Below, in pieces: positions 16,930 to 25,555 of a stretch of 38,009 nt of DNA. Source of the DNA: Actinomycetota bacterium (GTDB taxonomy: Bacteria > Actinomycetota > Actinomycetes > Nanopelagicales > Nanopelagicaceae). Location: NCBI GenBank assembly GCA_027728065.1, contig JAQBVO010000013.1, positions 1 to 38,009 on the forward strand, in the 5' to 3' direction. A program made the translations under genes and the position numbers. Positions within the stretch are counted from its first letter, which is position 1, and each line of letters begins with the position of its first letter. The notes beneath the pieces were generated by a model. The model was not told the origin of the DNA and did no database searches. It saw only the letters and a list, made by a program, of their open reading frames with translations.

Positions 16930-17472
16930 GTGAAAGTTGGGGTGGTTGCGTTGAGAATCAAAGGCTTGGCCATATTAGTTATTGCGATTGCTTATGTAGG
17001 TGTAGCTACTTCCTCTGCCAACTCACTGATTACAACTTCACCGATAAGTGGTTCGACACTCACAACACCGCCTAGTTCGGTAACGCTGACAACTCAAGTT
17101 GCTCTGATCGAAGATGCAAACGAGTTAATGGTCACTGATCCATCTGGCATACGAGTTGATGATGGAACTCTTACAGTCGATGGCGTTAGTGCCTCAATTG
17201 GATTAAAGCCACTTATTGAATCTGGAATTTATAGAGTCTCCTACACTCTTTTCTCTGAAGGTGAATCCCCGCTGCAAGGCTCATTTACATTCAATTTTTC
17301 AGCACCAAGTGTTATTACACCAACGCAACCAACTCCCATGCCGACAGAGCCACAAACTCCCGCGAGTAGTAGTTGGGGAACAAATGTTTTTATCATCACA
17401 ATCTTAGTGCTGGCCTTCTTTGTTTTAATAGGGCTCTGGCTATATGCGCGAAAGTTATTTAGGGACCGATGA
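16930..17472 (+). CDS. CopC-like secreted/anchored protein without copper histidines
   Basis: About 180 residues: signal segment (KGLAILVIAIAYVGVA), a single immunoglobulin-like CopC domain beginning ITTSPISGSTLTTPPSSVTL, a Pro/Thr-rich linker and a C-terminal membrane helix ending in KLFRDR, as in YcnJ/CopC proteins of Gram-positives. CopC domains normally bind copper with a His at the mature N-terminus and a His in a DGHP motif. Here the mature start reads NSLITTSP and the second motif reads SEGESPLQG, and there is no His in the protein at all. Start is uncertain: ATG 16888, GTG 16930 or TTG 16951 are in frame; GTG 16930 avoids an acidic extension before the signal segment. The stop overlaps the CopD-CtaG start by four bases. 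Confidence 0.8.
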   Translation: MKVGVVALRIKGLAILVIAIAYVGVATSSANSLITTSPISGSTLTTPPSSVTLTTQVALIEDANELMVTDPSGIRVDDGTLTVDGVSASIGLKPLIESGIYRVSYTLFSEGESPLQGSFTFNFSAPSVITPTQPTPMPTEPQTPASSSWGTNVFIITILVLAFFVLIGLWLYARKLFRDR

Positions 17473-19316
17473 GCGCTTTTAGCGTGATCTTTAAATATCT
17501 ATCTCTTACCGGAAGCTTTGCAACTATTGGCATCTTACTTGCCATGGGATTTTTACTACTAGATTCTGAAGGCATGCTTTCGACACAAGCACAAAAACTG
17601 CGCAGGCTCCTATGGGCCTTTGCACTTATCTGGTCGCTAGGAAGTTTCGGAACAATAATCTTTACACTTGCAACGATTTTAGATCAACCAGTTTCAGGCG
17701 CCCTCGATCCAACTGTATTGAGATCTTTCATCACTCAGATAACTCTCGGTCAATACTTACTCTTTCAATCTATAACAGGCCTTGTTATTGCCGCACTAGC
17801 ATTTCGTCTACAGCGGGTTCTTTCAACGCTCTCTCTCTTACTTTTAGCACTACTCGGATTAGTAGCACCGGTCTTTCAGAGCCACGCTGCATCCAGTGGT
17901 TCACATGGATTAGCGATCGGCTCTCTAGTAATACACATTGTTGCACTCTCTCTCTGGGTCGGTGGCATTATCGCAATCGCTCTATTAGATCCAAAGGATC
18001 GGCCAATTGCAGTGCCACGCTTTAACCAACTCGCCTTGTGGGCCCTTATCGCCGTTGTTGCAAGTGGCAGCGTCAATGCTTGGGTACGTTTAGATTTCAA
18101 AGGTGGATGGAATACCACTTATGCATATGTTGTGATTGCAAAGATTGTATTAACTTTAATCTTAATTGCCATTGGATATCTACACCGCGTGAATGTAGCC
18201 AAGCAGGATTTGATTAATTGGCGGGGATTTTCTCGATTAGTATCTGTTGAAGCACTCATTATGGGTATTACTGTTCTGATGGGGGCCTGGCTCTCATCAA
18301 TCCAGCCACCAGAGCGGCCTGTACCTTCAAAATTTGATCCGGCAATCGCAATCTCCGGAATCTCAACACCTCCTGCTCCCACACTGAGCAGGATTCTGTT
18401 TAGTTTTGAACCCGATGCTTTGATGATTGGAATCTTAGTAACGGCAGTTGCTTTGTACATCAAAGGAGTTCTCGTACTTACTCGCCGTGGTGATAAATGG
18501 CCTATCGGTCGGACAGTGGCTTTCGCATTAGGTATAAGTGCAATTGATTTTGCAACCAGTGGTGGGCTTGGACTGTATGCACACTTTTCTTTTTCATATC
18601 ACATGATTGCTCACATGATTTTAGGAATGATCGCTCCTATTGGAATTGTCCTAGGAGCACCAATCACACTTGCTCTGCGTACATTGCCTCAAGCCCGTGA
18701 TAACAATGAGCGCGGTGTTCGGGGAACAGTTCTGGCACTGTTGCACTCTAAAATTGCCATGTTTTATACCAATCCAATTGTCGCCCTTGCACTTTTTGAT
18801 GGCTCCTTATTTGCACTCTACTTCACCGATTTATTTGGATCGATGATGCAGAGCCATACTGGCCATCTCTTTATGAACATTCATTTTCTTCTCTCCGGGC
18901 TCCTGTTTTTTCACGTTATTATCGGTATCGATCCAAATCCACGGCGGATTCCACATTTAGTACGCATTGTTGTTGTATTTGCCGCCATGAGTATCCATGC
19001 ATTTTTCTCAGTGGCACTCATGTCATCAACGACATTAATTGATAGAGGTTACTTTGGGTCGCTGCAGGTCCCATGGCTAAAAGATCTCTTGGCAGATCAA
19101 CAGTTAGGTGGCTCAATCGGTTGGGCGATGGGGGAGATTCCAATACTGTTAGCCCTCGTTGCAACTTTTATTAGTTGGGTTAAAGATGATTCACGCGAGG
19201 CTAAGCGAATCGATCGCAACGTCGCAAGAGCGGCGGCAATGGGCCAACCCGATGATTTAGCTGCATATAACAAGTATTTGCAAGATTTAGCCGAACGAGA
19301 TAGAAATAGACCGTGA
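17469..19316 (+). CDS. CopD / CtaG fusion, copper transport and cytochrome oxidase assembly
   Basis: 615-residue membrane protein with two halves. The first 300 residues are a CopD-type copper-transport domain with about eight helices (for example [21 protein letters not shown], whose His residues are typical). The second half from about residue 320 is a caa3-type CtaG domain, with [19 protein letters not shown] and [20 protein letters not shown], rich in His and Met, associated with copper delivery to the CuB site of cytochrome c oxidase. The fusion is common in Actinobacteria. The ATG overlaps the CopC-like gene's stop by four bases and the stop shares a base with the acyl-CoA dehydrogenase start, so the three are one operon. 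No oxidase subunit genes are in the window. Confidence 0.92.
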   Translation: MSAFSVIFKYLSLTGSFATIGILLAMGFLLLDSEGMLSTQAQKLRRLLWAFALIWSLGSFGTIIFTLATILDQPVSGALDPTVLRSFITQITLGQYLLFQSITGLVIAALAFRLQRVLSTLSLLLLALLGLVAPVFQSHAASSGSHGLAIGSLVIHIVALSLWVGGIIAIALLDPKDRPIAVPRFNQLALWALIAVVASGSVNAWVRLDFKGGWNTTYAYVVIAKIVLTLILIAIGYLHRVNVAKQDLINWRGFSRLVSVEALIMGITVLMGAWLSSIQPPERPVPSKFDPAIAISGISTPPAPTLSRILFSFEPDALMIGILVTAVALYIKGVLVLTRRGDKWPIGRTVAFALGISAIDFATSGGLGLYAHFSFSYHMIAHMILGMIAPIGIVLGAPITLALRTLPQARDNNERGVRGTVLALLHSKIAMFYTNPIVALALFDGSLFALYFTDLFGSMMQSHTGHLFMNIHFLLSGLLFFHVIIGIDPNPRRIPHLVRIVVVFAAMSIHAFFSVALMSSTTLIDRGYFGSLQVPWLKDLLADQQLGGSIGWAMGEIPILLALVATFISWVKDDSREAKRIDRNVARAAAMGQPDDLAAYNKYLQDLAERDRNRP

Positions 19317-20461
19317 TGGATAATTTATTTGATCTTCCAAGTGAGTACAAGGAATTACGCGCATCCGTACGGGCGTTATCTGAAAAAGAGATTGCTCCTT
19401 TTGCCCAATCTGTTGATGAAGAGCATCGCTATCCGCAAGAGGCACAAAGCGCTCTACAAAAAGCCGGCTTAAGTGCGGCACATGTTCCAACGCAATATGG
19501 TGGAGATGGTGCTGATGCGTTGGCAATGGTTATCATCATTGAAGAAGTAGCACGAGTATGTGGTTCATCATCGTTAATTCCAGCGGTCAACAAACTCGGT
19601 TCATTGCCATTGATACTGGGTGGAAGCCAAGAGCAGAAACAGCGCTGGCTACCGCAGTTAGTTTCAGGCAAAGGTTTTTCATACTGCCTCTCAGAATCCG
19701 ATGCCGGCTCAGATGCATCTGCGTTACGCACGAAGGTTGATCGAGATGGCGAGGGCTGGATACTCAACGGAAGTAAGAAATGGATCTCTAACGCCGGAGT
19801 CTCAGAGTTTTATACAGTTGTTGCCCAGGGCAATCCATCCCTTGGCTCAAGGGGAATAACCGCCTTTATCGTTGAGAAATCCGATCCAGGAGTTTCTTTT
19901 GGCGCACCTGAAAAGAAGATGGGCTTTAGAGGTTCGCCAACTCGTGAGCTCTATTTTGATAATGTAAAACTGGGTGATGATCGTCGCATTAGTGAAATTG
20001 GCGGGGGATTTACTTTAGCTATGAATACTTTGGATCACACACGCATAACAATTGCAGCACAGGCCTTGGGCTTAGCTCAGGGAGCCCTGGATGTAGCAAC
20101 AAAGTACTCACATGAGCGTAAGCAGTTCGGCAAAGAGATTTTTGATTTTCAAGGGGTGCAGTTTATGTTGGCCGATATGGCGATGAATATTGAAGCCGCG
20201 CGCCAACTAACCTACGCCGCAGCTGTTAAGAGCGAGAATAATGAAAAAAATCTCCGATTTTTTTCAGCTGCCAGCAAATGCTTTACCAGTGATATGGCGA
20301 TGAGAGTTACCCAAGATGCCGTCCAAGTCTTAGGTGGATATGGATATGTCTCTGACTATCCAGTCGAGCGAATGATGCGAGATGCTAAACTGACACAGAT
20401 TTATGAAGGTACAAATCAGATTCAGCGCATTATTGTGGCGCGCAATCTTCCAGTTACTTAA
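19316..20461 (+). CDS. Acyl-CoA dehydrogenase
   Basis: 381 residues, the usual length. FAD enzyme that introduces an alpha-beta double bond into an acyl-CoA. Family blocks are present: [18 protein letters not shown] (FAD/substrate contact), [40 protein letters not shown] and [35 protein letters not shown] near the end contains the catalytic Glu at about residue 364, as in short/medium-chain types. ATG 19316 shares one base with the preceding TGA; a GTG at 19313 is an alternative. It is linked to the copper genes by position only, and it overlaps the convergent cyclo-ligase gene by four bases. Chain-length specificity cannot be read. Confidence 0.93.
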   Translation: MDNLFDLPSEYKELRASVRALSEKEIAPFAQSVDEEHRYPQEAQSALQKAGLSAAHVPTQYGGDGADALAMVIIIEEVARVCGSSSLIPAVNKLGSLPLILGGSQEQKQRWLPQLVSGKGFSYCLSESDAGSDASALRTKVDRDGEGWILNGSKKWISNAGVSEFYTVVAQGNPSLGSRGITAFIVEKSDPGVSFGAPEKKMGFRGSPTRELYFDNVKLGDDRRISEIGGGFTLAMNTLDHTRITIAAQALGLAQGALDVATKYSHERKQFGKEIFDFQGVQFMLADMAMNIEAARQLTYAAAVKSENNEKNLRFFSAASKCFTSDMAMRVTQDAVQVLGGYGYVSDYPVERMMRDAKLTQIYEGTNQIQRIIVARNLPVT

Positions 20462-21006
20462 GATTTAAATCGCACAACAATCGATGGCGTAGCCGCTGCA
20501 TCTAGGGCGATGTCATGAGCATCTCGTGGTAGATCTTGGCTTGTTAACTCACCTGTATACACCAAACCAATTTTCCATCCTGGTAGGTAAGTAAGGGCGC
20601 GATCGTAATAACCACCACCTTGTCCTAATCGATAACCTGACTGGTCGATGTGTAATGCTGGAACAATTACTACCTCTATGTGGCTTAAATCTTTTACCGC
20701 TTTACCGATTGGTTCTGTGATTTTCTTTGTTACCTTTAATTCGCTCTCATCTCCACTCCATTGGATCCACTCGAGATCTTGGCCATGGACTCTGGGCAAG
20801 AGCAAACGTTTGCCTGCCTTCAAGAACGCCTTATTGATTTCGGTAGTACTCGGTTCAAAGCCGTATGAAAAATATGAAGCGATTGTCGATGCGGCAACTA
20901 TTTCTGGTGATTTCAAAATAATATCGAAATTTGATGGGATGAATTTTTGGCCCCGTTCGTGACGTAACCGCTCACGCAGCTCCTGCTTAACTGTGTTCTG
21001 ATTCAT
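20458..21006 (-). CDS. 5-formyltetrahydrofolate cyclo-ligase
   Basis: 182-residue ATP-dependent enzyme that converts 5-formyl-THF to 5,10-methenyl-THF, recycling folate. It begins [13 protein letters not shown] (the family's basic N-terminal helix), has [18 protein letters not shown] for folate binding, [20 protein letters not shown] with GGGYYDRAL as the ATP-binding signature, and the C-terminal block [19 protein letters not shown]. Length is normal. A GGGAG ribosome site lies seven bases before the ATG. It converges with the acyl-CoA dehydrogenase and is divergent from the Glp-like gene, separated by about 70 bases. The symbol varies (ygfA, fau, mthfs), so none is given. Confidence 0.94.
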   Translation of the reverse strand: MNQNTVKQELRERLRHERGQKFIPSNFDIILKSPEIVAASTIASYFSYGFEPSTTEINKAFLKAGKRLLLPRVHGQDLEWIQWSGDESELKVTKKITEPIGKAVKDLSHIEVVIVPALHIDQSGYRLGQGGGYYDRALTYLPGWKIGLVYTGELTSQDLPRDAHDIALDAAATPSIVVRFKS

Positions 21007-21063
21007 CTCTTATCTCCCAGTAATTTGTGGGGCTAAATCCCAAAGAAAGCACGGCCCAACAAG

Positions 21064-21069
21064 TATGGT
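21064..21069 (+). promoter_or_regulatory. Candidate leaderless -10 element of the Glp-like gene
   Basis: TATGGT ends six bases before ATG 21076. It agrees with TATAAT at four of six positions (T1, A2, T3 and T6). No ribosome-binding site lies before this ATG, which supports a leaderless transcript. A GTG at 21070 is also in frame, adding two residues. Confidence 0.4.
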
Positions 21070-21075
21070 GTGATT

Positions 21076-21987
21076 ATGGCAGAGCACACGCGAGTAGATG
21101 AGTTTCTTACCTCTCTTCTTGAGATCTGCAAACCTCTTGAATCCTTCGATATGCCACTACTGGATGCACACGGGGCCACGCTCTCAGAGGATATCTACGC
21201 AGGCGAAAGACTTGTCATGCGCGCAGGTAGCCGAATTCGCTCAACCCAGATTGGCCTTGCCGCTTCGATTGGTCGAGATCACTTGCCTACCCGTCCACAT
21301 CCACGTGTCGTTGTTTTATCTGCCGGTCCAGATCTCGTCGAACCAGGTAAGGCACTTACTGGCAAAGAAGAGTACGAGATTAATTCTTGGCTCCTAACAA
21401 CTGCTGTGCGCGAGGTTGGCGCAGTTGCATACCGTGTGCATTCGATTCCAGATGATGAAGATGAACTTCAGAGCGTTATTGAAGATCAATTAGTGCGTTC
21501 AGATCTAATTATTATCAGTGGCGAGCGACAAGATGATTCATTTGATCTTATTACCCGCACACTTTTGCGACTTGGTGAAATTACAACAGTAGATTTGGCT
21601 ATTGAAATCAGTGGGCGTCATAACTTTGGTCAGATTGGGCCAGATAAGGTTCCGGTCATAACGCTGCCAGGTGATCCAATAGCGGCATATATCTCATTTG
21701 AACTCTTTGTACGCCCAATGATTCGAACGATGCTTGGTGCGGCAAATATTCATCGCCCATCTATTAAAGCAAAACTTGAAAAGGCAATTGAATCTGCTCC
21801 AGGCGTGCGCTCATATATCCGAGCCACACTGGCTGAGGATGCACAATCTGTGATGCCCCTCGTGGATCAGGAGGAGCTTGTAACACTCTCAGATGCGAAC
21901 GCATTTATTTCAGTTGGCGAAAAGCAGACACATGCATCGGCCGGTGATGAAGTTACTGTTGTGATTCTTGAACGAAGATACATTTAA
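21076..21987 (+). CDS. Reduced MoeA/gephyrin-like protein (Glp-like, probable divisome factor)
   Basis: 303 residues, about 100 shorter than MoeA. Residues 1-65 keep the N-terminal helical region and the GSRIRSTQIGLAASIG connector, residues 76-165 the MogA-like fold (RVVVLSAGPDLVEPG, IISGERQDDSFDLI), and the C-terminus the LPGDPIAAYISFELFVRP block (MoeA: LPGNP) plus domain IV. The domain with the SAMDGYAV motif is missing, and the TSGGVSxGxxD active-site loop is replaced by ISGERQDDSFD. Molybdenum insertion therefore looks unlikely. In Corynebacterium, the MoeA-like protein Glp binds FtsZ and the membrane receptor GlpR; here a SepX/GlpR gene lies two genes downstream. Role in division is inferred from context. 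Confidence 0.8.
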   Translation: MAEHTRVDEFLTSLLEICKPLESFDMPLLDAHGATLSEDIYAGERLVMRAGSRIRSTQIGLAASIGRDHLPTRPHPRVVVLSAGPDLVEPGKALTGKEEYEINSWLLTTAVREVGAVAYRVHSIPDDEDELQSVIEDQLVRSDLIIISGERQDDSFDLITRTLLRLGEITTVDLAIEISGRHNFGQIGPDKVPVITLPGDPIAAYISFELFVRPMIRTMLGAANIHRPSIKAKLEKAIESAPGVRSYIRATLAEDAQSVMPLVDQEELVTLSDANAFISVGEKQTHASAGDEVTVVILERRYI

Positions 21988-21994
21988 GTCAACC

Positions 21995-22561
21995 ATGAAC
22001 CAACGTTGGCCCATAGTAATTTCGGCAGACCCAATATTCCTGCGGCCACTTAGATTCAGAGATCGCAGTCAATGGAACGCCGTCCGCGCCGAAAATCGTG
22101 CATGGTTAGCGCCATGGGAGGCTACGGTTCCTACCAAGGGCTGGGATACCCAGCAACTACCCTCGTATATTGAGATGGTTCGTACCCTCAATAGCCAAGC
22201 CCGACATGGCCGCTCCTTCTCTTTTGCAATCTGGCATGGGTGCAATTTAATCGGACAAATCTCACTCGGCGGGGTCATTTACGGCGCACTGCGCGGAGGC
22301 CATATTGGTTATTGGATAGCCCGTAGCTATTCAAATAAAGGCTATATAACAATGGCCGTAGAGCTCTTATCGGATTTTGCATTTACAACTCTTGAGCTGC
22401 ACCGTCTGGAGATAAATCTGCGCCCAGAAAATACAGCCTCCCAAAGAGTTGCGCAGAAGGCGGGCTTTAGATTTGAGGGAGAGCGGGCGAGATACTTACA
22501 TATTGATGGAGATTGGCGCGACCACATCTGCTTTGTAAAGGAAAACCCCTTGATTAAGTAG
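21995..22561 (+). CDS. RimJ-like GNAT N-acetyltransferase
   Basis: About 188 residues. FLRPLRFRDRSQWNAVRAEN is the usual RimJ/RimL opening, GGHIGYWIARSYSNKGYITMA the acetyl-CoA binding motif A, and HRLEINLRPENTASQRVAQKAGFRFEG motif B with the characteristic asparagine and alpha-helix. It transfers acetyl groups to a protein N-terminus, ribosomal or otherwise; the target is unknown. ATG 21995 is chosen; an upstream TTG at 21968 would overlap the Glp gene by 20 bases. It lies between the Glp-like gene (7-base gap) and SepX/GlpR, an arrangement I believe is common in Actinobacteria, so a division-related substrate is possible but not shown. Confidence 0.87.
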   Translation: MNQRWPIVISADPIFLRPLRFRDRSQWNAVRAENRAWLAPWEATVPTKGWDTQQLPSYIEMVRTLNSQARHGRSFSFAIWHGCNLIGQISLGGVIYGALRGGHIGYWIARSYSNKGYITMAVELLSDFAFTTLELHRLEINLRPENTASQRVAQKAGFRFEGERARYLHIDGDWRDHICFVKENPLIK

Positions 22562-22609
22562 CGCTCAAATCCCCAAAAAGTAATCCATCTTCCCTTATCT
22601 TTGTACATC

Positions 22610-23386
22610 ATGACTTCGGAACTGATCTATATTGCGATTATCGGTACGTGGGTCGCATATTTTGCACCCCGCTGGATTCATGACCGTAATGAGTTTTCGG
22701 GTAAATCAGTAGAGCGATTTAAAGTCGCACTGACGGTGGTCGCAAACTCTTCACCAAATGCAAGTCACAGTAGTGGCATGCAAGATATCGATTTAGATCG
22801 CGAAGCAAAGATTGCACAATTACTAATGCGCCGGCGAATTATCTTTGTCATATTAATTTTTTCTCTAACAACAACACTTGTAGGTGGGTTTATGAAAACA
22901 ATGCCATTCTTGTACGCACTTGTCCCTGCAACAGGAGTTTTAATCTATATTGCAAATGTACGACGTCTAACTATCGCCGATAGCATTCAGCATCGCCGTA
23001 TTCAACAACTGCAACGGCGCACATCAGGAGTCTCTGCTACCAACCTTGTTGAAGTTGTTACACCAAAGACGACACAAGAGCACTGGATTCCATTATCTGA
23101 ACGCGAACTAAAAGGTGTAGTACTGCTACCTAAAGGATCAGCCGCTGTTCGCAACGTATGGGCGCCAGCCGATCTTCCTGTACCAACCTATGTCAGTGCT
23201 CCAAAGGCGATTGCTCCAAAACGAGTTATTGATTTAACAACACCCGGTGCCTGGAGTGAGGAGCAAAAGCGCCTAGAGCGAGAAGCACTTGCAGCCCTAT
23301 CACCATCGCGCGATGAGATTTTTGATCAACAACTTGCAGATGAGGCCGTTGAGCGCCTAAATCAATCACGTGTGGCTAACGAATAG
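22610..23386 (+). CDS. SepX/GlpR-like divisome membrane protein
   Basis: 258 residues. Helix 1 at residues 5-19 is followed directly by APRWIHDRNEF, the hallmark start of the actinobacterial SepX/GlpR family (a membrane segment then PRWxxxR). Helices 2 and 3 lie at about 77-95 and 98-116, with VRRLTIADSIQHRRIQQLQRR after. The C-terminal 120 residues are hydrophilic, with conserved-looking AWSEEQKRLEREALA (coiled) and no enzyme motif. In Streptomyces SepX stabilises Z-rings; in Corynebacterium GlpR is the membrane receptor of Glp. ATG 22610 fits; a TTG at 22601 would add three residues, and TATCTT lies eight bases before ATG. It is convergent with pmt, touching stop to stop. Confidence 0.85.
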   Translation: MTSELIYIAIIGTWVAYFAPRWIHDRNEFSGKSVERFKVALTVVANSSPNASHSSGMQDIDLDREAKIAQLLMRRRIIFVILIFSLTTTLVGGFMKTMPFLYALVPATGVLIYIANVRRLTIADSIQHRRIQQLQRRTSGVSATNLVEVVTPKTTQEHWIPLSERELKGVVLLPKGSAAVRNVWAPADLPVPTYVSAPKAIAPKRVIDLTTPGAWSEEQKRLEREALAALSPSRDEIFDQQLADEAVERLNQSRVANE

Positions 23387-24661
23387 TTATATCCACGAAC
23401 TAAACCACATCCGTTTGAACCAATCTGAGTAGTTAATTACTTCGCCCGTGAAGAGCGGAAAGAAGTAGATAAAGTTAAGAAGGATTAGCACCATAAGCCC
23501 TGCAACGATACTCAAAGAGGTCCCAGGAGTCAGAGAGCTATCTAGCAACTTCTTTGCGCAATAAATAATCGCCAACAACATAAAAGGTTCAATGATAATT
23601 ACATAGAAAGTAAAGACTGTACGCTCTTGAAAAAAGAACCAGGGCAGATAACCCGCGACTAAGCCTAAAACAACCAGATTGAGCGCGTTGTCAAATCTCT
23701 TGCTAATGATTGAGCGGATCCAAAAACCTATGGTAACGGCTATGGCGATAGTGCCAATCCACCAGAGAATCGGTGTACCGATCGCTAAGACCTCTTGCGC
23801 ACAGTTCTTTGAACTGCACCCTTGCGGTGATTCGTAGAAAAAAGATGTTGGGCGGCCCATTACCAACCAGCTCCAAGGATTTGCTTGGTATGAATGTTTT
23901 TCAGTTAGGCCGGTATGAAATCCCAGCATCTGCGAGTGATAGTTCCACAACGAGACAAAAATATTTGAGGACCATTGTCGATTCCAGCCACGCTCACTCA
24001 TGAACCAACCAGTCCAGGTACTGACATATATCGTGATTGGAATTAATCCATACTGTAGTAATTTTATAGATGTAGGCTTTATGAGTTCGCGGCCAGAGTG
24101 TGATGTAAAAACTCTATACAAAGAGATAACTGCCATGACCGCCAAGAAATACAAAGCGCTCCATTTGGTTCCCAATGCTAAGCCGATTGCAATTGCGGCA
24201 TACCAATGTCGTTGGCGTTGCCATAAGTAAACGGCTAGCAAGACAAAGAATGTTAAGAATAAATCTAAGAGGGCGGTGCGCGAATGAACGAGCACTATTC
24301 CATCGATTGCCATTAAAGCCGCTGCCATCGCAGTTAAAAGTGGTGAGAAGAAGAGAATATGCACTAATCGAGCAAAAAGTAGAATTAATAAAACTCCAAC
24401 GATTGCAGTTGCAAATCTCCATCCAAACTCGTTATCGCCAAAGAGTTGTATGCCAATGGCTATAAGCCATTTGCCAACGGGGGGATGGACAACGAACTCG
24501 GGCTTACTGCCGGCAACTTCAACACCGAATTTTAAAAAGTCTCGCGCACCATCGACGTAATAAACCTCATCAAAGACATAGCCCTTAGGAGTAGAGAGAT
24601 TGATTAAACGAAGCGGCAAAGACAGGGTTGCAATAATGATTGGAGTAAGCGCGGCGATCAT
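23387..24661 (-). CDS. pmt: Polyprenol-phosphate-mannose protein O-mannosyltransferase
   Basis: 424-residue membrane glycosyltransferase that moves mannose from polyprenyl-phosphomannose to Ser/Thr of secreted proteins. The first outer loop carries the catalytic acidic pair in FDEVYYVDGARDFL (D31-E32), followed by VVHPPVGKWLIAIGIQLFG, the PMT/GT39 signature. About ten to eleven helices follow and the C-terminal half contains MGRPTSFFYESPQGCSSKNC-like loop sequences. It resembles the mycobacterial Rv1002c. The ATG is preceded by TACGAT seven bases upstream, so a leaderless message is likely. It is divergent from rsmI, as in Mycobacterium. Confidence 0.9.
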   Translation of the reverse strand: MIAALTPIIIATLSLPLRLINLSTPKGYVFDEVYYVDGARDFLKFGVEVAGSKPEFVVHPPVGKWLIAIGIQLFGDNEFGWRFATAIVGVLLILLFARLVHILFFSPLLTAMAAALMAIDGIVLVHSRTALLDLFLTFFVLLAVYLWQRQRHWYAAIAIGLALGTKWSALYFLAVMAVISLYRVFTSHSGRELIKPTSIKLLQYGLIPITIYVSTWTGWFMSERGWNRQWSSNIFVSLWNYHSQMLGFHTGLTEKHSYQANPWSWLVMGRPTSFFYESPQGCSSKNCAQEVLAIGTPILWWIGTIAIAVTIGFWIRSIISKRFDNALNLVVLGLVAGYLPWFFFQERTVFTFYVIIIEPFMLLAIIYCAKKLLDSSLTPGTSLSIVAGLMVLILLNFIYFFPLFTGEVINYSDWFKRMWFSSWI

Positions 24662-24668
24662 GTGTGTA

Positions 24669-24674
24669 ATCGTA
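24669..24674 (-). promoter_or_regulatory. Candidate leaderless -10 element of pmt
   Basis: On the minus strand TACGAT ends seven bases before the pmt ATG. The same hexamer at the same spacing occurs before pth. No ribosome-binding site is visible before the ATG. Confidence 0.45.
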
Positions 24675-24712
24675 TGCGCTTATCAGGGCAGAATTACTGA
24701 GATGATGCAGCC

Positions 24713-25555
24713 ATGGCTCTGATCTTGGCTGCAACTCCGCTGGGTAACCCCGGTGATGCAAGCCCACGCCTTAAAGCGGCGATTGAAAGCGCATCCATAA
24801 TTGCCGCCGAAGACTCACGCAGATTTCATCGTTTGTGTGCAGATATTGGGGTTAGTTTTACTGCCAAGGTTCTCTCTTTTTTTGAGGGCAATGAGCAAGA
24901 GCGCACCCGTGAATTATTAAATGAACTCCAAAGCGGTGCAACGGTTCTAGTTGTATCCGATGCAGGAATGCCAACGATTAGTGATCCAGGTTTTCGTTTA
25001 ATGCGAGAGGCGATAGATCTTAAAGTCGCGGTACATGTGATTCCAGGCCCGAGCGCGGTAACGATGGCGGTAGCTTTATCTGGTCTGCCCACCGATCGTT
25101 TTACTTTTGAGGGCTTCCCTCCCCGTGCATCAGGTGCGCGTTTATCTACCTTTGAAAAACTACGCCACGAAGAGCGCACTATGGTCTTCTTTGAAGCACC
25201 ACACCGCTTAGGTGATTCGTTAAATGATGCGATAACAGTCTTTGGTGGCCAACGCGCAGGCGCAATCTGCCGTGAGATGACCAAAAACTATGAGCAAACG
25301 CTTCGCGGCACATTAAATGAGCTCTCACTCTGGGCAGATAGCAATGAAGTTCTTGGAGAAATCACTCTCGTCATCGATGGCGCGAAGAGCGATTCGGCTA
25401 TCACTACTGCCGATCAAATGGTTACACGCGTGCGTGAATTTGAGGACGCTGGTATGGATCGAAAGGCGGCGATTGCATCAGTGGCACAGGAATTTGGCAT
25501 TGCAAAGCGCCTTGTTTATGCCGCAGTGGTCGATGCGAATAAGATGAGCACGTGA
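24713..25555 (+). CDS. rsmI: 16S rRNA 2'-O-ribose methyltransferase RsmI
   Basis: 280-residue SAM-dependent enzyme that methylates the 2'-OH of C1402 of 16S rRNA. It is recognised by ILAATPLGNPGDASPR at the start, AEDSRRFHRL, VVSDAGMPTISDPGFRLMR, the VIPGPSAVTMAVALSGLPTD motif and FFEAPHRL, all diagnostic of the tetrapyrrole-methylase-fold RsmI. ATG 24713 has no ribosome site; a GATGAT hexamer lies six bases upstream, so it may be leaderless. The stop overlaps the GTG of metG by four bases. It is divergent from pmt, in conserved order with mycobacteria. Confidence 0.95.
   Translation: MALILAATPLGNPGDASPRLKAAIESASIIAAEDSRRFHRLCADIGVSFTAKVLSFFEGNEQERTRELLNELQSGATVLVVSDAGMPTISDPGFRLMREAIDLKVAVHVIPGPSAVTMAVALSGLPTDRFTFEGFPPRASGARLSTFEKLRHEERTMVFFEAPHRLGDSLNDAITVFGGQRAGAICREMTKNYEQTLRGTLNELSLWADSNEVLGEITLVIDGAKSDSAITTADQMVTRVREFEDAGMDRKAAIASVAQEFGIAKRLVYAAVVDANKMST

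Noticed and set aside
21076-21987. Annotation as molybdopterin molybdotransferase MoeA
   Set aside because: The length is about 100 residues short, the SAMDGYAV region is missing and the active-site loop is replaced, so only the fold relationship is supported.
24826-25284. 152-codon open frame antisense to rsmI
   Set aside because: It is fully inside rsmI, is rich in Ser, Arg and Lys without motif, and the sense frame carries every RsmI signature.
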